Positions 12,472 through 18,168 of a stretch of DNA of 19,339 bases are shown here, piece after piece. The position numbers were made by a program, and so were the translations under genes. The DNA is from CAYJSJ01 sp964373065. Lineage in GTDB: Bacteria > Patescibacteriota > Gracilibacteria > Peribacterales > Peribacteraceae. The stretch covers positions 1 through 19,339 of the forward strand of contig CAYJSJ010000022.1 of the NCBI GenBank assembly GCA_964373065.1, given 5' to 3'. Each line of letters starts with the position of its first letter. The stretch's first letter is position 1. The notes beneath the pieces are model-generated. The model made no database searches and had not been told where the DNA came from. It saw nothing but the letters and a program-made list of their open reading frames with translations.

Positions 12472-13773
12472 ATGGACATCCGCTCCCTTAACGGAAAAAC
12501 TGTCTGCGTCCTCGGGTACGGCAGAGAGGGGAAAGCGATGGTAGAAGCGTTGGAAATATATGCGCCAGAGTGCGAGATCACCATCGCGGACCAAAATCAC
12601 ACATTGAACATTGCACATTGTAAACACTGGAAACAGCTTGGCGAAGGCTGGCTGCAGAACCTTGAAAAGTTTGATGTGCTGATCAAATCCCCGGGCATTC
12701 CACCGAGCACCCTCCCCTCCTCACCCCACGCCAGAAAAACAACCTCCACCCAGATCTTCCTCGATTCCATCGACCCACGGTCGACTGTCATCGGCGTCAC
12801 CGGCTCCAAAGGGAAAAGTACGACTGCAAGTCTCATCCATGCGATATTGAAAGCAGCCGGAAAGACGTCGCATCTCGTCGGTAACATCGGAGAGCCGGCT
12901 ATAGCGCATATTGGAGATGGAGGTATGAATACATTTTTTGTTCAAGAAATGAGCAGTTTTCAACTGATGGATCTCACCGCTGCTCCGAAGATCGCCGTAA
13001 TCGTCAGCTTCTTTCCTGAACACCTCGATTATCATGGCTCCCTCGAAGCTTATCTAGAAGCAAAGCGAAAGATCACTGCTCTGCAGACCTCGAGCGATAT
13101 CGTCTTCTATAGCGACACCAAGTCCGTGCGAGAACTTATTCGGGGTACGAACGCGAAGAAAATTCCAGTGACGGAAAGCGATGCCGCTGTGGCAGTAACA
13201 CAAACCAAACTGATCGGAGCACATAACCAAAGCAACATCGCGATTGCATCTGCAGTTGCGCGACATCTGTCTCTTGATCCTGTGATCGTTGCTCAGGCCA
13301 TACAAGCGTTCGATCCCCTCCCCCACCGCTTGCAATCACTCGGCATCTTTTACGGAATCGAATGGGTGGATGATAGCATTTCGACGACGCCGGAATCTAC
13401 GATTGCGGCAATCCAAGCACTTGCGCCGCGTGTACAAACAATCATCCTCGGCGGCCAAGATCGCGGTAATGATTTCCATACGCTTGCTAAAGTGATCGCT
13501 TCCTCCGGCATCGAACACGCTATTTTGATGGGAGAGAGTGGCAAGCGCATCAAAAGTGCACTCAGTACTACCAAAATCACAATCCACCGCGCAACATCCA
13601 TGCACGAAGCAATCACAGTGGCAAAAAAAACTGCAGAGCTCGTCCCTACCCCTAACCCCACCCCTAACCCCACCCCCCCCATCGTCCTCCTCTCCCCCGC
13701 ATCCCCGAGCTACGACATGTATGTAAACTTCGAAGAGAAAGGCTCGGCATTTGCCGATGCGATTGCTGGGTGA
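12472..13773 (+). CDS. murD: UDP-N-acetylmuramoylalanine-glutamate ligase (MurD; probably the L-Glu-adding MurD2 type)
   Basis: 433 residues. It adds glutamate to UDP-MurNAc-L-Ala with ATP. Visible are an N-terminal Rossmann-like domain (VCVLGYGREGKAMVE), SPGIPP, the ATP loop GVTGSKGKSTTASLI, VQEMSSFQL, FPEHLDYHGSLEAYLEAK, the central-to-C-terminal hinge GAHNQSNIAIA, DPLPHRLQ, WVDDSISTTPESTIAAI and LGGQDRG. Because murL lies directly upstream, this ligase probably uses L-Glu like MurD2 of Xanthomonas; this is inference from gene order. Two repeats sit inside: ACATTG heptamers at 12601-12621, and a hexamer array encoding PTPNPTPNPTP near the end. The stop at 13771 is 12 bases from the first scaffold gap. 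Confidence 0.93.
   Translation: MDIRSLNGKTVCVLGYGREGKAMVEALEIYAPECEITIADQNHTLNIAHCKHWKQLGEGWLQNLEKFDVLIKSPGIPPSTLPSSPHARKTTSTQIFLDSIDPRSTVIGVTGSKGKSTTASLIHAILKAAGKTSHLVGNIGEPAIAHIGDGGMNTFFVQEMSSFQLMDLTAAPKIAVIVSFFPEHLDYHGSLEAYLEAKRKITALQTSSDIVFYSDTKSVRELIRGTNAKKIPVTESDAAVAVTQTKLIGAHNQSNIAIASAVARHLSLDPVIVAQAIQAFDPLPHRLQSLGIFYGIEWVDDSISTTPESTIAAIQALAPRVQTIILGGQDRGNDFHTLAKVIASSGIEHAILMGESGKRIKSALSTTKITIHRATSMHEAITVAKKTAELVPTPNPTPNPTPPIVLLSPASPSYDMYVNFEEKGSAFADAIAG
12601..12621. repeat. Heptanucleotide tandem repeat inside murD (ACATTGN)
   Basis: Three exact 7-base units differing only in the last base: ACATTGA, ACATTGC, ACATTGT. The 21 bases equal seven codons and keep the frame (LNIAHCK in the N-terminal domain). 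Confidence 0.75.
13643..13680. repeat. Hexamer C-rich repeat inside murD (CCCCTA/ACCCCA)
   Basis: Units TCCCTA, CCCCTA, ACCCCA, CCCCTA, ACCCCA then a C run. It encodes VPTPNPTPNPTPP just before the last strand of the ligase (IVLLSPASPSYD). The complementary strand has four or more G-tracts and could form a G-quadruplex. Confidence 0.8.
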
Positions 13774-13785
13774 AGGGGGGTTGTC

Positions 13786-13885
13786 NNNNNNNNNNNNNNN
13801 NNNNNNNNNNNNNNNNNNNNNNNNNNNNNNNNNNNNNNNNNNNNNNNNNNNNNNNNNNNNNNNNNNNNNNNNNNNNNNNNNNNNN
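13786..13885. other. Assembly gap (100 N) between murD and grpE
   Basis: Exactly 100 Ns, the conventional length for a scaffold gap of unknown size. It removes the 3' end of grpE and anything between grpE and murD. A G-run (GAAGGGGGG) lies just before it. Confidence 0.95.
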
Positions 13886-14369
13886 CGGTTGGCTCTCCAT
13901 TCCCAACCAGAACTTTCGCCGGTCGGATAATCTTTCCATTCAGTGCATAACCGTTCTCTAAAACTGTAACCACAGTATCTACGGAACCTTGTCCAGTTGA
14001 GACCACTTCGTGCAGCATCGGATCAATCGGCTTGCCAAGCGCCTCTATCCGCTCGAGCCCGACGATCTTCAAGTCTGCCATCATCTGCTGTTCCGTTGCC
14101 CGTAATCCTTTCACCCAATCATGATCCGTGAGCTCCTCCGGAAGATGTTCGAAGGAACGCTGAAAATTATCGATTGTCGGCAGCAAACGTTCGATGAGCC
14201 CCTGCATCGCAAATACTCGCAATTCCACTGCCTCCTTCTCCATACGTATTTTTGCATTCTGGAGATCTGCCTGCGCGCGTGCTGCGATGTCTCTGAGTTT
14301 TCGTAGTTCCTCCTGGAGACCCTTTACCTCATCGGAAACCGGTGGATTTGCGTCATCATGTTGCGTCAT
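13886..14369 (-). CDS. grpE: GrpE nucleotide exchange factor, 3' end lost in gap
   Basis: 161 codons are visible. GrpE releases ADP from DnaK and acts as a thermosensor. An acidic N-terminus leads into a long coiled coil (VKGLQEELRKLRDIAARAQADLQ and on to about residue 50), then the family core NFQRSFEHLPEE, GLRATEQQMMADLKIVGLE, LGKPIDPMLHEVV and the beta-wing ending NGKIIRPAKVLVGNGEP. GrpE proteins normally end a few residues after VxVGxGEP, so only a short tail is missing. dnaK or dnaJ may lie in the gap or elsewhere. The start MTQHDD at 14369 has no Shine-Dalgarno sequence. No CIRCE operator (TTAGCACTC-N9-GAGTGCTAA) is found upstream. Confidence 0.92.
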
Positions 14370-14522
14370 GTGCAGAGCGAAATATCGTAACACTATAGTG
14401 TTGCATTGCCACGACCTTTTCAAGTGCTCTGCAGACCTACACAGAAACAGTACGACAATACAGTACTGCAAGAAACCAAGTTCTATTGGAAGATTTTACA
14501 AATTTCTTATAGAGTTTCCCCA
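14370..14522. promoter_or_regulatory. Divergent promoter region of grpE and the CaCA transporter, with a 14-bp palindrome
   Basis: AACACTATAGTGTT (14389-14402) is a perfect palindrome upstream of grpE and overlaps its likely promoter (TGGCAA-N16-TACGAT on the minus strand). For the plus-strand transporter, TTGGAA (14486-14491) and TATAGA (14508-14513), spaced 16, predict transcription only a few bases before the ATG at 14523, so that mRNA would be practically leaderless. Confidence 0.45.
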
Positions 14523-15536
14523 ATGCTCACGGCATTTCTCTCACTCGCTGCAGGCTTCATCCTTCTCATCAAAGGGGCGGACTGGCTCGTGGGCGGATCA
14601 TCGTCCATCGCCAAGCGACTCGGCATTTCCGACCTCGTAATCGGGCTGACTGTTGTGTCCTTCGGAACGTCCGCTCCGGAACTGATCGTGAATATCTTCG
14701 CAAGTATTCAAGGGAACGCCGACATTGCCATAGGAAACATCGTCGGGAGCAATATCAGTAACATTTTGCTGATACTCGGCATCTCAGCGATCATCGCTCC
14801 GATTGCGGTACAGCGCTCCACCATACTCAAAGAACTCCCCTTCTCACTGTTGGCATCCGTCATTTTACTCATTATGGCCAACGACATGCTGATTGACCAT
14901 TACGGACATTCGGAATTAAGCAGGAGTGACGGTCTCGCCTTTATGGGGTTCTTCATCATCTTCCTCTACTACACGTTCGGCATCGCACATCATGGTATGG
15001 ATAAAGAAGAACATTCCAAAGCACATAAACCGCTCTGGCTCTCTACTTCACTGTTCCTCATCGGTCTGGTGTGCCTTATTGTGGGAGGCAATCTTGCCGT
15101 GAACGGAGCAACGAGCATCGCACTCGCCCTCGGCGTCTCTCAAGCACTCATAGGTCTCACTATCGTCGCCGTCGGTACGAGCCTCCCCGAACTCGCCGCA
15201 TCCAGCGTCGCTGCATATAAAGGCAACGCCGACATAGCAGTCGGCAACATCGTCGGTAGCAACATCTTCAATATTTTCTGGATCTTGGGACTTTCTGCTG
15301 TGATCAAACCGCTCCAGTTTCAGCCCGCAATCAACTTCGATTTGCTCATGGTCGTCGCAAGCACCGTGCTCCTGTTCTTCGTTATTCATAACGGCCAACT
15401 CCACCGACGCCTCTTCCTCTGGTGGAAGCAGGAGAAAGATTACATCATCCGTCGCTGGGAAGGAGTGATTCTCTTGGCATCATACGTGGGATACATCGCC
15501 TTCATCGTCTACCGTGATCTCGCACTGGTAGGGTAA
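14523..15536 (+). CDS. Calcium/sodium antiporter of the CaCA family (YrbG-like)
   Basis: 337 residues with about ten hydrophobic helices. The two hallmark alpha-repeats are clear: GTSAPELIVNIFASIQGNAD with AIGNIVGSNISNILLILG, and GTSLPELAASSVAAYKGNAD with AVGNIVGSNIFNIFWILG. These inverted repeats form the ion path, with the acidic residue of PEL and the GNxxGSN motif as Ca2+/Na+ ligands. A charged loop (HHGMDKEEHSKAHKP) separates the halves. It probably exchanges Na+ or H+ for Ca2+ across the membrane. The start MLTAFLSLAAGF at 14523 is preferred because the longer frame has a non-membrane, low-likelihood leader upstream of the candidate promoter. Confidence 0.92.
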   Translation: MLTAFLSLAAGFILLIKGADWLVGGSSSIAKRLGISDLVIGLTVVSFGTSAPELIVNIFASIQGNADIAIGNIVGSNISNILLILGISAIIAPIAVQRSTILKELPFSLLASVILLIMANDMLIDHYGHSELSRSDGLAFMGFFIIFLYYTFGIAHHGMDKEEHSKAHKPLWLSTSLFLIGLVCLIVGGNLAVNGATSIALALGVSQALIGLTIVAVGTSLPELAASSVAAYKGNADIAVGNIVGSNIFNIFWILGLSAVIKPLQFQPAINFDLLMVVASTVLLFFVIHNGQLHRRLFLWWKQEKDYIIRRWEGVILLASYVGYIAFIVYRDLALVG

Positions 15537-15537
15537 G

Positions 15538-15558
15538 GTCAAAAGTCAAAGGTCTTCT
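15538..15558. repeat. Heptanucleotide repeat after the CaCA gene (GTCAAAA)
   Basis: GTCAAAA, GTCAAAG, GTCTTCT follow the transporter stop codon immediately. This is another gene-end heptamer array, filling half of the 40-base gap to the convergent cupredoxin gene. Confidence 0.55.
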
Positions 15559-15576
15559 TCAGAAGTACTCGTTTCA

Positions 15577-15837
15577 TCACTCGGTAATAACAACGGAAAC
15601 TTTCATATCTTTATGACCTTGCCCGCACGGAACAGAGCAAAAGCCGCCGAACGTTCCGGCCTTGTCAGTCGGAAGCGTGACACTGATCGTCTGCCCCGCA
15701 GCAACTTTTTCGTTGATACCAAGATCAGAAACTGCAAATCCATGTGTTCCACTCGAACCGGTAATCTGAAGTGTTACCAACTCTCCCTTCTTTGCCGTAA
15801 TCGTTGCAGGACTGGAAGCCCAATTTTCCGCTGTCAC
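15577..15837 (-). CDS. Cupredoxin domain with CuA-like site (downstream half of a frameshifted gene)
   Basis: 86 codons in this frame. It is a cupredoxin beta-barrel: VTAENWASSPATITAKKGELV, TGSSGTHGFAVSDLGIN, then AGTFGGFCSVPCGQGHKDMKVSVVITE. The last motif, C-x3-C-x3-H-x2-M, has the exact spacing of the binuclear CuA site of cytochrome oxidase subunit II (CSEICGxNHSFM), and the histidine of THGF would be the other ligand. The usual glutamate between the cysteines is absent. Read alone from GTG it lacks any export signal, although cupredoxins act outside the cytoplasm. The adjoining upstream frame supplies a lipoprotein signal, so one frameshifted gene is likely. The GTG/TGA overlap would also allow coupled translation. 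Confidence 0.75.
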   Translation of the reverse strand: MTAENWASSPATITAKKGELVTLQITGSSGTHGFAVSDLGINEKVAAGQTISVTLPTDKAGTFGGFCSVPCGQGHKDMKVSVVITE

Positions 15838-16190
15838 CGTATGACGCGCGGAACCTTCACACTTGCCTCAACACCGACATTCGCGTCTGGATTCGCACCG
15901 GCGGCAGAGCCGTTCGTTCCGTCACCACCGGCATCTTCCGACTTCGACCCCTTCACCGTACCGTCGTCCTTGCTTTCTGAACCATCGAGTATGAAGGAAT
16001 TACCGCCCCGTTGCAGAACGTCCTCCATGATGTCACCGCCTGTTCCTTCGTCACTGTCGGCTTCTACTTCCACACGATTATCGTCTCCTATGGCATCATT
16101 GTTATTTGCATCGTCCTTTTGAAGAGGTACTGCGCACGCCGAAAGCAGGAGTACGGACAGAAAAACTGGAAAAAACTTCTTCATAATCAT
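15834..16190 (-). CDS. Lipoprotein signal and acidic linker (upstream half of the cupredoxin gene)
   Basis: 118 residues. The N-terminus MKKFFPVFLSVLLLSAC is a lipoprotein signal peptide with lipobox LSAC. The rest is a low-complexity acidic, Gly/Asn/Ser-rich linker (DDANNNDAIGDDNRVEVEAD and onward), a typical spacer between a lipid anchor and a surface domain. It ends in VKVPRVIR and stops. If one base were restored near 15838-15842, the text would continue RVI-x-VTAENWASSP into the cupredoxin domain. Either an assembly error or a real frameshift separates them. The alternative ATG at 16184 removes two residues only. A -10 box (TATACT, 16218-16223 on the minus strand) lies upstream. Confidence 0.7.
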   Translation of the reverse strand: MIMKKFFPVFLSVLLLSACAVPLQKDDANNNDAIGDDNRVEVEADSDEGTGGDIMEDVLQRGGNSFILDGSESKDDGTVKGSKSEDAGGDGTNGSAAGANPDANVGVEASVKVPRVIR

Positions 16191-16217
16191 AGAGTAGAAA
16201 TTCCAGTAAAATGGTAA

Positions 16218-16223
16218 AGTATA
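16218..16223 (-). promoter_or_regulatory. Candidate -10 box of the cupredoxin lipoprotein gene
   Basis: TATACT on the minus strand about 28 bases upstream of the ATG. A weak -35 (GTTTCA) lies 16 bases further up. Only the -10 is convincing. Confidence 0.4.
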
Positions 16224-16293
16224 CGGAATACAAGCGCAATGAAACACAGAAGTTTATTCATGAATTGCGCGCCTGACTCGCACTCCGCCTCTG

Positions 16294-16333
16294 CCATGAG
16301 CGAGTCCCGCCGAAGGCGGACGAGTCGAATGGT
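16294..16333. repeat. 40-bp interspersed REP-like repeat, copy 2
   Basis: 38 of 40 bases equal 10926-10965. It lies in the 264-base intergenic stretch 16191-16454, which otherwise shows no gene. No tRNA is present here, yet the copy still ends in ATGGT, matching the tRNA-Leu 3' terminus of copy 1. Confidence 0.8.
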
Positions 16334-16454
16334 AATAAGGGGCGCAGGTGTGAGTTTATTCTGGTGAGGATTCTCTATGAGGAGGATACTCTTTTTATGA
16401 TGATCTGCCCGAAGTGATTAGTGGCTCGTCATCTAAATTCCCACTCTCTCCGGA

Positions 16455-16712
16455 TCAGCTGTCACTCAAATAGTGACTAAGTTGCTTTTTTAGAAATCTT
16501 CGACCTGCTCCGCTCTTCAAAAACTTTTCTCTACCTAGAGCATCCATCTTATTCAGATATGACTCGCAGTAGATGAGTTTCCATTTTTCTTCTCTGGCAG
16601 TTGAGACATTCTTGTGTCGATTATGTTCAGCAAGTCGTCGCTTAAGATCGGTCGTGTATCCGATATACCACTTACGGTTCGGTTCGCTTTCGATGAGATA
16701 AACGTGGTGCAT
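16455..16712 (-). CDS. Small GIY-YIG nuclease-domain protein (YhbQ/UPF0213-like)
   Basis: 85 residues, a single GIY-YIG domain. HHVYLIES is the first strand (GIY position), KWYIGYTTDLKRRLAEHN has the YIG strand followed by the conserved arginine helix, and WKLIYCESYLNKMDALGRE carries the conserved glutamate (ALGREKFLK). Stand-alone proteins of this size are common, and their role, perhaps DNA repair or structure-specific cleavage, is mostly unknown. The start at 16712 places the first strand at the N-terminus. Downstream sequence up to the gap does not add to the domain. Confidence 0.85.
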   Translation of the reverse strand: MHHVYLIESEPNRKWYIGYTTDLKRRLAEHNRHKNVSTAREEKWKLIYCESYLNKMDALGREKFLKSGAGRRFLKKQLSHYLSDS

Positions 16713-16788
16713 AGCGATCCAATCTACACTGAAATCGAAGTTGGTGGTTGCGGAAGTCGCGTAAAATCGCCTGTGATGTTTATGGCGG

Positions 16789-16888
16789 NNNNNNNNNNNN
16801 NNNNNNNNNNNNNNNNNNNNNNNNNNNNNNNNNNNNNNNNNNNNNNNNNNNNNNNNNNNNNNNNNNNNNNNNNNNNNNNNNNNNNNNN
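16789..16888. other. Assembly gap (100 N) at the edge of the tandem-repeat array
   Basis: Exactly 100 Ns. Repeat sequence begins at the very first base after it (16889), so the assembler probably broke inside the array and the true array is likely longer than shown. Confidence 0.95.
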
Positions 16889-17092
16889 TTTTACGTGGCG
16901 GCGCCACGTGACTGATCACAGTTTTACGTGGCGGCGCCACGTGGGCGCGCCTAAGAAGCCACGTAAAGCGACTTCGTCGCCACGTGGCACGTAAAGTCGC
17001 TGGCGCGCCTTTACGTGGGCGCGCCTAAGAAGCCACGTAAAGCGACTTCGTCGCCACGTGGCACGTAAAGTCGCTGGCGCGCCTTTACGTGG
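16889..17092. repeat. Tandem-repeat array (33-bp and 74-bp units) built on TTTACGTGG, running into tRNA
   Basis: Two 22-base copies of TTTTACGTGGCGGCGCCACG-type sequence lie 33 bases apart (16889 and 16922), joined by ACTGATCACAG. They are followed by two identical 74-bp units (16939-17012 and 17013-17086) and the start of a third at 17087. The nonamer TTTACGTGG occurs at 16890, 16923, 17010 and 17084, its inverse CCACGTAAA at 16959 and 17033, and variant GCACGTAAA at 16987 and 17061. Each 74-bp unit also has two GGCGCGCC palindromes and a GCGAC-TTC-GTCGC hairpin. The final TGG is the complement of the tRNA CCA end. Reading frames here are repeat artefacts. Confidence 0.85.
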
Positions 17093-17166
17093 TGCCACGA
17101 GCTGGGATCGAACCAGCGACCTCGGGCTTATGAGTCCCGCGCTCTAACCGTCTGAGCTATCGTGGC
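17090..17166 (-). tRNA. tRNA with CAT anticodon (elongator Met, or Ile2)
   Basis: Complete 77-nt cloverleaf. The acceptor stem is GCCACGA/TCGTGGC, the anticodon loop is CTCATAA and the T-arm is GCTGG-TTCGATC-CCAGC, with discriminator A and encoded CCA. The first acceptor pair is a normal G-C, so it is not an initiator tRNA. CAT can be elongator Met or lysidine-modified Ile2; sequence alone does not separate them safely. The anticodon stem CGGGA/GCCCG has an A-G mismatch next to the loop. The repeat array abuts its 3' end. Confidence 0.9.
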
Positions 17167-17262
17167 AAGAAATGTAATGAGCAAAGCCTCCTTAGAATGA
17201 CACATCTACGATAGCGAAGACGGAGACTGCCTGCCACCGTCACACTTGTGCGACGTGGCCTG

Positions 17263-17296
17263 CCCGCCGAAGTCAGCCCAGGCTGACGAAGGCGGG
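17263..17296. repeat. Nested perfect inverted repeat (REP-like)
   Basis: CCCGCC (17263-17268), GAA, GTCAGCC (17272-17278), CA, GGCTGAC (17281-17287), GAA, GGCGGG (17291-17296). Two perfect stems are separated by a symmetric GAA/GAA internal loop. It lies in the 240 bases between the CAT tRNA and the hydrolase gene, which otherwise show no gene. Confidence 0.75.
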
Positions 17297-17406
17297 AGCT
17301 ACCGTGGCACGTATAGAAAAGAGCTACGCCAAAGCGATTATGACGCAAGGATACACACAAACAAAGCAGTTTTGGACCGGAAAATGTTGTAGGATGATGA
17401 GTGTCT

Positions 17407-18168
17407 ATGAGAAAAATACTCCTTTGTCTGCATGGCTGGGGGGGCTCCAAAGAATCCTTCACGGAACTGCGTGCAGCGCTGAAGGATACGGATATCGAGA
17501 TCCTTACGCCCGATCTCCCCGGATTTGGCGAAGAACCGGAACCAAAGAAACCGTACTCCGTAGATGACTACGCAGAGTGGGCTACAAATTTTCTCACAGA
17601 GAATGGGAGATTGAAGATTGGAGATGCATGGATGCTGCTGGGCCACTCCCACGGAGGGAGAATCGCCATAAAACTCCTTGCGGAAAAGCTGCCAACTGCA
17701 AACTGCAAACTGCCTTCCCGTGCTTTCCTCTGCGCCCCCGCAGGCATCCGTCATCCGCGCCACATCAAACGCATCATCGGCTTGATACTCGCCAAAACGG
17801 GAAAAACTCTTCTGCAAATACCCGGTCTCCGATCACTCCAACCGCTCGGAAGAAAGCTTCTGTACCGCCTCGTACGGGTTCATGATTATGAGAGAGCTTC
17901 TGATGTAATGCGCCGCACGATGATCAAGGTATCCAGTGAAGATCTGCGCCCCCTGCTCTCAAAAATTACGGTTCCGACGGATCTCTTCTGGGGAACAGAG
18001 GACGGCATGACCCCGTACAGAGACGCCAAGATCATGGAGAGAGAGATTCCAAACGCCACATTACACACGTACCTAGGGGTCCATCACCGGGTGCACAGGG
18101 ATAGAGCGAAGGAGATTGCGGAGGTGATTACTTCACATTCGTCCCTAATTTCACAGGAGGTGAGATAA
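17407..18168 (+). CDS. Alpha/beta-fold hydrolase
   Basis: 253 residues. The oxyanion motif LCLHGWGGSKESF opens the protein, the nucleophile elbow is GHSHGG with S81, the acid is probably D199 in FWGTEDGMTPY, and the base is one of the histidines of GVHHRVH (226-230). This is a complete Ser-Asp-His triad of an esterase, lipase or C-C hydrolase type. The substrate cannot be told. Two in-frame heptamer repeats are present: AGATTGN at 17608-17628 and AACTGCA at 17687-17714, encoding KLPTANCKLPS after the nucleophile helix. A GTG at 17401 is an alternative start. Its 3' end overlaps the convergent kinase gene by 41 bases. Confidence 0.88.
   Translation: MRKILLCLHGWGGSKESFTELRAALKDTDIEILTPDLPGFGEEPEPKKPYSVDDYAEWATNFLTENGRLKIGDAWMLLGHSHGGRIAIKLLAEKLPTANCKLPSRAFLCAPAGIRHPRHIKRIIGLILAKTGKTLLQIPGLRSLQPLGRKLLYRLVRVHDYERASDVMRRTMIKVSSEDLRPLLSKITVPTDLFWGTEDGMTPYRDAKIMEREIPNATLHTYLGVHHRVHRDRAKEIAEVITSHSSLISQEVR
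17608..17628. repeat. Heptanucleotide repeat inside the hydrolase gene (AGATTGN)
   Basis: AGATTGA, AGATTGG, AGATGCA in tandem. The 21 bases code for seven residues just before the nucleophile-elbow strand and preserve the frame. Confidence 0.55.
17687..17714. repeat. Heptanucleotide repeat inside the hydrolase gene (AACTGCA)
   Basis: AGCTGCC, AACTGCA, AACTGCA, AACTGCC in tandem, four units. It encodes KLPTANCKLP in a loop after the nucleophile helix. Confidence 0.75.

Noticed and set aside
14370..14405. CIRCE heat-shock operator before grpE
   Set aside because: The TTAGCACTC-N9-GAGTGCTAA sequence is not present; only a different palindrome is.
14406..14522. Upstream extension of the CaCA gene
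   Set aside because: The extra residues are not membrane-like and would begin upstream of the candidate promoter; family members start at the first helix.
15834..15837. UGA read as an amino acid to join the cupredoxin frames
   Set aside because: The two halves are in different frames, so readthrough does not join them, and UGA ends several intact genes here.
16889..17092. The array as a CRISPR
   Set aside because: There are no equal repeats separated by unique spacers of constant size; units abut directly and no cas gene is seen.
16916..17098. 60-codon reading frame across the repeat array
   Set aside because: It is made only of the tandem repeat, overlaps the tRNA end and has repetitive Arg/Trp-rich composition with no family likeness.
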